Shown: piece by piece, positions 5,794-8,175 of the stretch
Position numbering within the stretch: position 1 is the first letter of the stretch
Layout: every line of letters starts with the position of its first letter
Source: an uncultured Collinsella sp.
Lineage (GTDB): Bacteria; Actinomycetota; Coriobacteriia; Coriobacteriales; Coriobacteriaceae
Length of the DNA stretch: 8,175 nucleotides
Direction: 5' to 3'
NCBI GenBank assembly: GCA_902496945.1
Contig: CABVDE010000057.1
Location: 1 to 8,175 of the forward strand
Position numbers and translations under genes: made by a program
Notes under the pieces: model-generated
The model's input: the letters and a program-made list of their open reading frames with translations, nothing else
The model's database searches: none
Told to the model about the DNA's origin: nothing

Positions 5794-7077
5794 TTAGTAG
5801 ATGACGGGATCGGGGACGGTAGCATGCTCGACATGCGCGCCGAGCGCCTGCAGTTTTTCGACAAACTGCTCGTAGCCGCGCTTGATGTGATGGATGGCCG
5901 AAACCTCGGTCGTCCCGTCGGCAATCAAGCCCGCTACGACGAGGGCCGCTCCGCCACGCAGATCGGGCGAGGTAACCTGTGCACCCGAGAAACCCTTGAC
6001 GCCATGAATCATGGCATGATGGCTCTCGATACGAATGTCGGCACCCATGCGCACCAGCTCAGAGGCAAACATAAAGCGATTCTCGAAGATGTTCTCGGTA
6101 ATGACGGAGCTGCCGTCAGCGAGGGCGGAGAGCACCATAATTTGTGCCTGCATGTCGGTCGGGAAGCCGGGGAACGGTAGCGTCTGGATATCGACCGGCT
6201 TGATGCGCTTGGCGCGACTCACGTGGACGCCGTCGTCGGTACGCTCGCAATCGATGCCCATGAGCTCCATCTTCTTGAGCACCATACCCAGATGGATGGG
6301 GCAAAAACCCGTGACGTCGACACCGCGATCATCGGCCATCAGCGCACCGGCGACGATAAAGGTACCGGCCTCGATGCGGTCGCCCACCACGCGATGGGTA
6401 ACGGGGTGCAGATCTTCCACGCCTTCGATAGTCACGACGGGCGTGCCCGCGCCGACGATCTTGGCGCCCATCTCGTTGAGCATGTTGGCGAGGTCGACAA
6501 TCTCGGGCTCGCGGGCGGCATTGTCGATAACCGTGGTGCCCTGTGCGCGCGCAGAGGCCATGATGAGGTTCTCGGTCGCACCGACGCTGGCGAACTCGAG
6601 CGTAACGGTGGTGCCGCGCAGGCCCTGGGGCGCGTTGGCGTTGATGTAACCGTGGGCGGTATCGAACTCAACGCCCAGGGCCTCAAGACCGAGAATATGC
6701 ATATCGATCTTGCGGGCACCCAGGTTGCAGCCGCCCGGCATGGCAATCTTGGCGCGATGGAAGCGACCCAGCAGGGGTCCCATTACGGCCGTGGAAGCAC
6801 GCATCTTGGCGACGAGCTCGTAGGGGGCCTCCCAAGAATCGACCTGGGAGGTATCGATCACGAGCGTGTGCTCGTCAAGGACATCGATCGTGGCGCCCAT
6901 GCCCTTGAGCACCTTGCCCATCACGTGGACATCGGAAATATCGGGGACGTTCTGAAGCGTCGTCTTGCCCGGCGCCAGAAGCGTTGCCGCCATGAGTTTG
7001 AGTGCGGAGTTCTTGGCACCCGAAACGGGCACGGAGCCTCCGATGGCGTGGCCACCCTCAACGCGGATAATATCCAA
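5794..7077 (-). CDS. murA: UDP-N-acetylglucosamine 1-carboxyvinyltransferase (MurA)
   Basis: This cytoplasmic enzyme of 427 residues transfers enolpyruvate from phosphoenolpyruvate to UDP-GlcNAc, the first committed step of peptidoglycan synthesis; E. coli MurA has 419 residues. Catalytic positions are present: Lys22-Asn23 in SGAKNSALK, Cys117 in PGGCNLGARKIDMH (the fosfomycin target Cys115 of E. coli), Asp308 in GFPTDMQAQ, Arg334, and Arg400 in HIKRGYE. The residue before Arg400 is Lys where E. coli has Asp. The Cys form predicts a target open to fosfomycin, unlike the Asp form of mycobacteria. The start is TTG at 7077, with AAAGGG 6 bases upstream, and the protein begins MDIIRVEGG as expected. 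It lies downstream of atpC behind a terminator-like hairpin and upstream of the LCP gene. The atp-murA order is also known from other actinobacteria. Confidence 0.97.
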   Translation of the reverse strand: MDIIRVEGGHAIGGSVPVSGAKNSALKLMAATLLAPGKTTLQNVPDISDVHVMGKVLKGMGATIDVLDEHTLVIDTSQVDSWEAPYELVAKMRASTAVMGPLLGRFHRAKIAMPGGCNLGARKIDMHILGLEALGVEFDTAHGYINANAPQGLRGTTVTLEFASVGATENLIMASARAQGTTVIDNAAREPEIVDLANMLNEMGAKIVGAGTPVVTIEGVEDLHPVTHRVVGDRIEAGTFIVAGALMADDRGVDVTGFCPIHLGMVLKKMELMGIDCERTDDGVHVSRAKRIKPVDIQTLPFPGFPTDMQAQIMVLSALADGSSVITENIFENRFMFASELVRMGADIRIESHHAMIHGVKGFSGAQVTSPDLRGGAALVVAGLIADGTTEVSAIHHIKRGYEQFVEKLQALGAHVEHATVPDPVIY

Positions 7078-7090
7078 GGTCTACCCTTTC

Positions 7091-7129
7091 AAAAAGCATG
7101 CCCGGGGTGGCTGGGCCATCCCGGGCATG
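7091..7129 (-). terminator. Terminator/attenuator between atpC and murA
   Basis: On the minus strand CATGCCCGGGATGG pairs with CCACCCCGGGCATG around a CCCAG loop, 14 pairs with one mismatch or wobble, followed by C and five U residues. It lies 36 bases after the atpC stop and should end the ATP synthase transcript. The U-run is only 13 bases before the murA TTG, with the murA ribosome site in between. No promoter fits downstream of it, so murA must be read by leakage through it or from a promoter upstream. Confidence 0.82.
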
Positions 7130-7165
7130 ATGTGTTCGCAAATGGTCGAACGCTAAATCGTTTGA

Positions 7166-7558
7166 CTATTGGGCAAGCTTGAGCTTACACCATGCGATTT
7201 CATTATAGAGGTAGGCGCGGCGTGCATCATCCTCCGACAAATTACCCAGCTTCTCTTCAAAACCTTGAATATCAGCTTTAACCTTGTCGGCGTCGACGGT
7301 CGCCAGATCGCAAGCGCGCTCGGCGAGGACGGTCACGACATCGTCCGCAACCTGGGCATAGCCGCCGGCCACGGCAAACGTGTGGTCGACAGTGCCCATG
7401 GCCTTATCGGAAACGCGAACGTAACCGCGGTCGATCGTGCAGATTTCGCTGGAGTGGGCAGGCAGAACGCCAAACTCGCCATCCGTGGACGGAATCGACA
7501 CAAACGCAGCGTCGCCCTCATAGGCGCAGCTCACGGGGCACACGATGCGGATACGCAT
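7166..7558 (-). CDS. atpC: F1F0 ATP synthase epsilon subunit
   Basis: This 130-residue subunit belongs to the central stalk of F1. It couples rotation to catalysis and inhibits ATP hydrolysis. The N-terminal beta-sandwich (about 1-85) holds the family signature GEFGVLPAHS (27-36) and FAVAGGYAQV. The C-terminal part (about 86-130) is the two-helix inhibitory arm. Length is normal for the family (about 130-140). The ATG at 7558 starts 3 bases after the atpD TAG, with the ribosome site AGAAGTAGG inside the end of atpD, so translation of the two is probably coupled. It is the last gene of the ATP synthase operon, as usual. Confidence 0.96.
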   Translation of the reverse strand: MRIRIVCPVSCAYEGDAAFVSIPSTDGEFGVLPAHSSEICTIDRGYVRVSDKAMGTVDHTFAVAGGYAQVADDVVTVLAERACDLATVDADKVKADIQGFEEKLGNLSEDDARRAYLYNEIAWCKLKLAQ

Positions 7559-7561
7559 AAC

Positions 7562-8175
7562 CTACTTCTCCCCCATCTTGCGGGCGCGCTCGCGCACGTC
7601 CTCAATCGTGGAAGCATAGCGGAAAGCCTGCTCGGGCAGGTCATCGGCCTTGCCGTCGACAATCTCGGCGAAGGAACGGACGGTATCCTCGACGCGAACG
7701 TAGACACCGGGGTTACCGGTGAACTTCTCGGCGACATGGAAGGACTGCGAGAGGAACTGCTGAATCTTACGGGCGCGGTTGACCGTAAGGCGCTGCTCCT
7801 CGGACAGCTCGTCCATACCCAGAATGGCGATGATGTCCTGAAGGTCGGAGTACTCCTGCAGGAGCTCCTGGACCTTGACGGCGACACGGTAGTGCTCCTC
7901 GCCGACGATCGAGGGATCGAGAGCGTCGGAGGAAGACGCGAGCGGGTCGATAGCCGGGAACAGGCCGAGCGACGAAATGCTACGCGAAAGAACCGTGGTG
8001 GCGTCGAGGTGCGTGAACGTCGTGGCCGGCGCAGGGTCGGTCAGGTCGTCGGCGGGCACGTACACGGCCTGCACGGACGTGATGGAGCCGGTGGACGTCG
8101 ACGTGATGCGCTCCTGCAGGTCGCCCATCTCGGTTGCCAGCGTCGGCTGGTAACCCACGGCAGAGGGCATGCGGC
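7562..8175 (-). CDS. atpD: F1F0 ATP synthase beta subunit, C-terminal part (cut by window edge)
   Basis: Only the last 203 or so residues of the catalytic beta subunit are in the window; the start and the Walker A and B regions lie beyond the right edge. The methionine at 8170 is internal (RMPSAVGYQPTLATEMG), not a start. The visible part has the highly conserved ERITST...ITSVQAVYVPADDLTDPAP segment, HLDATTVLSR, and GEEHYRVAVKVQELLQEYSDLQDIIAILG. The lever loop is DELSEEQ (7813-7793), the form of the DELSEED motif that contacts the gamma and epsilon stalk. The gene ends at TAG (7564-7562) directly before atpC. Confidence 0.97.
   Translation of the reverse strand, partial: RMPSAVGYQPTLATEMGDLQERITSTSTGSITSVQAVYVPADDLTDPAPATTFTHLDATTVLSRSISSLGLFPAIDPLASSSDALDPSIVGEEHYRVAVKVQELLQEYSDLQDIIAILGMDELSEEQRLTVNRARKIQQFLSQSFHVAEKFTGNPGVYVRVEDTVRSFAEIVDGKADDLPEQAFRYASTIEDVRERARKMGEK

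Noticed and set aside
6223..7182. A 319-codon open frame on the plus strand opposite murA
   Set aside because: It is the antisense shadow of murA, with a His/Asp/Gly-rich composition typical of such shadows.

Overview
The window is about 8.2 kb of ordinary, high-GC bacterial chromosome with seven protein genes: six complete and one cut by the right edge. The order atpD-atpC-murA-LytR/CpsA/Psr, the TTG start of murA, a Cys-type MurA and the general protein character suggest an actinobacterial-type genome. I would guess Coriobacteriia, close to Collinsella, but this rests on familiarity and not on a search. No tRNA, rRNA, CRISPR array, insertion sequence or phage gene is visible.

Right block (minus strand, read from 8175 down to 4546): the C-terminal part of the F1 ATP synthase beta subunit (atpD), then the epsilon subunit (atpC) 3 bases later. 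A strong hairpin with a U-run closes the ATP synthase operon. Only about 13 bases after the U-run comes murA, the first committed enzyme of peptidoglycan synthesis, starting at TTG. It is followed 12 bases later by a membrane-anchored LCP ligase/phosphotransferase with a Ser/Asp-rich tail. murA makes a cell-wall precursor and the LCP protein probably attaches glycopolymers to the finished wall, so the pair is functionally coherent.

Middle block: pepT (plus strand, 3162-4409) converges on the LCP gene. The 136-base gap between them holds three separate hairpins, one of them a bidirectional terminator. On its other side pepT is divergent from a short DtxR/MntR-type metalloregulator gene. The 120-base divergent region contains a 24-bp inverted repeat that overlaps plausible promoter elements for both directions. 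The regulator gene is followed 10 bases later by a stand-alone homocysteine S-methyltransferase, which ends at a clear intrinsic terminator.

Left block: a phosphoglucomutase/phosphomannomutase-family gene (minus strand, 156-1556), transcribed separately and with an unusual active-site serine loop. The first 155 bases contain no gene I can support.

I found no convincing undescribed multi-gene system. The most promising items are the palindromic operator between the metalloregulator and pepT, the mixed MntR/DtxR metal-ligand set of that regulator and its apparent link to a methionine-synthesis enzyme, and the terminator placed directly in front of murA.
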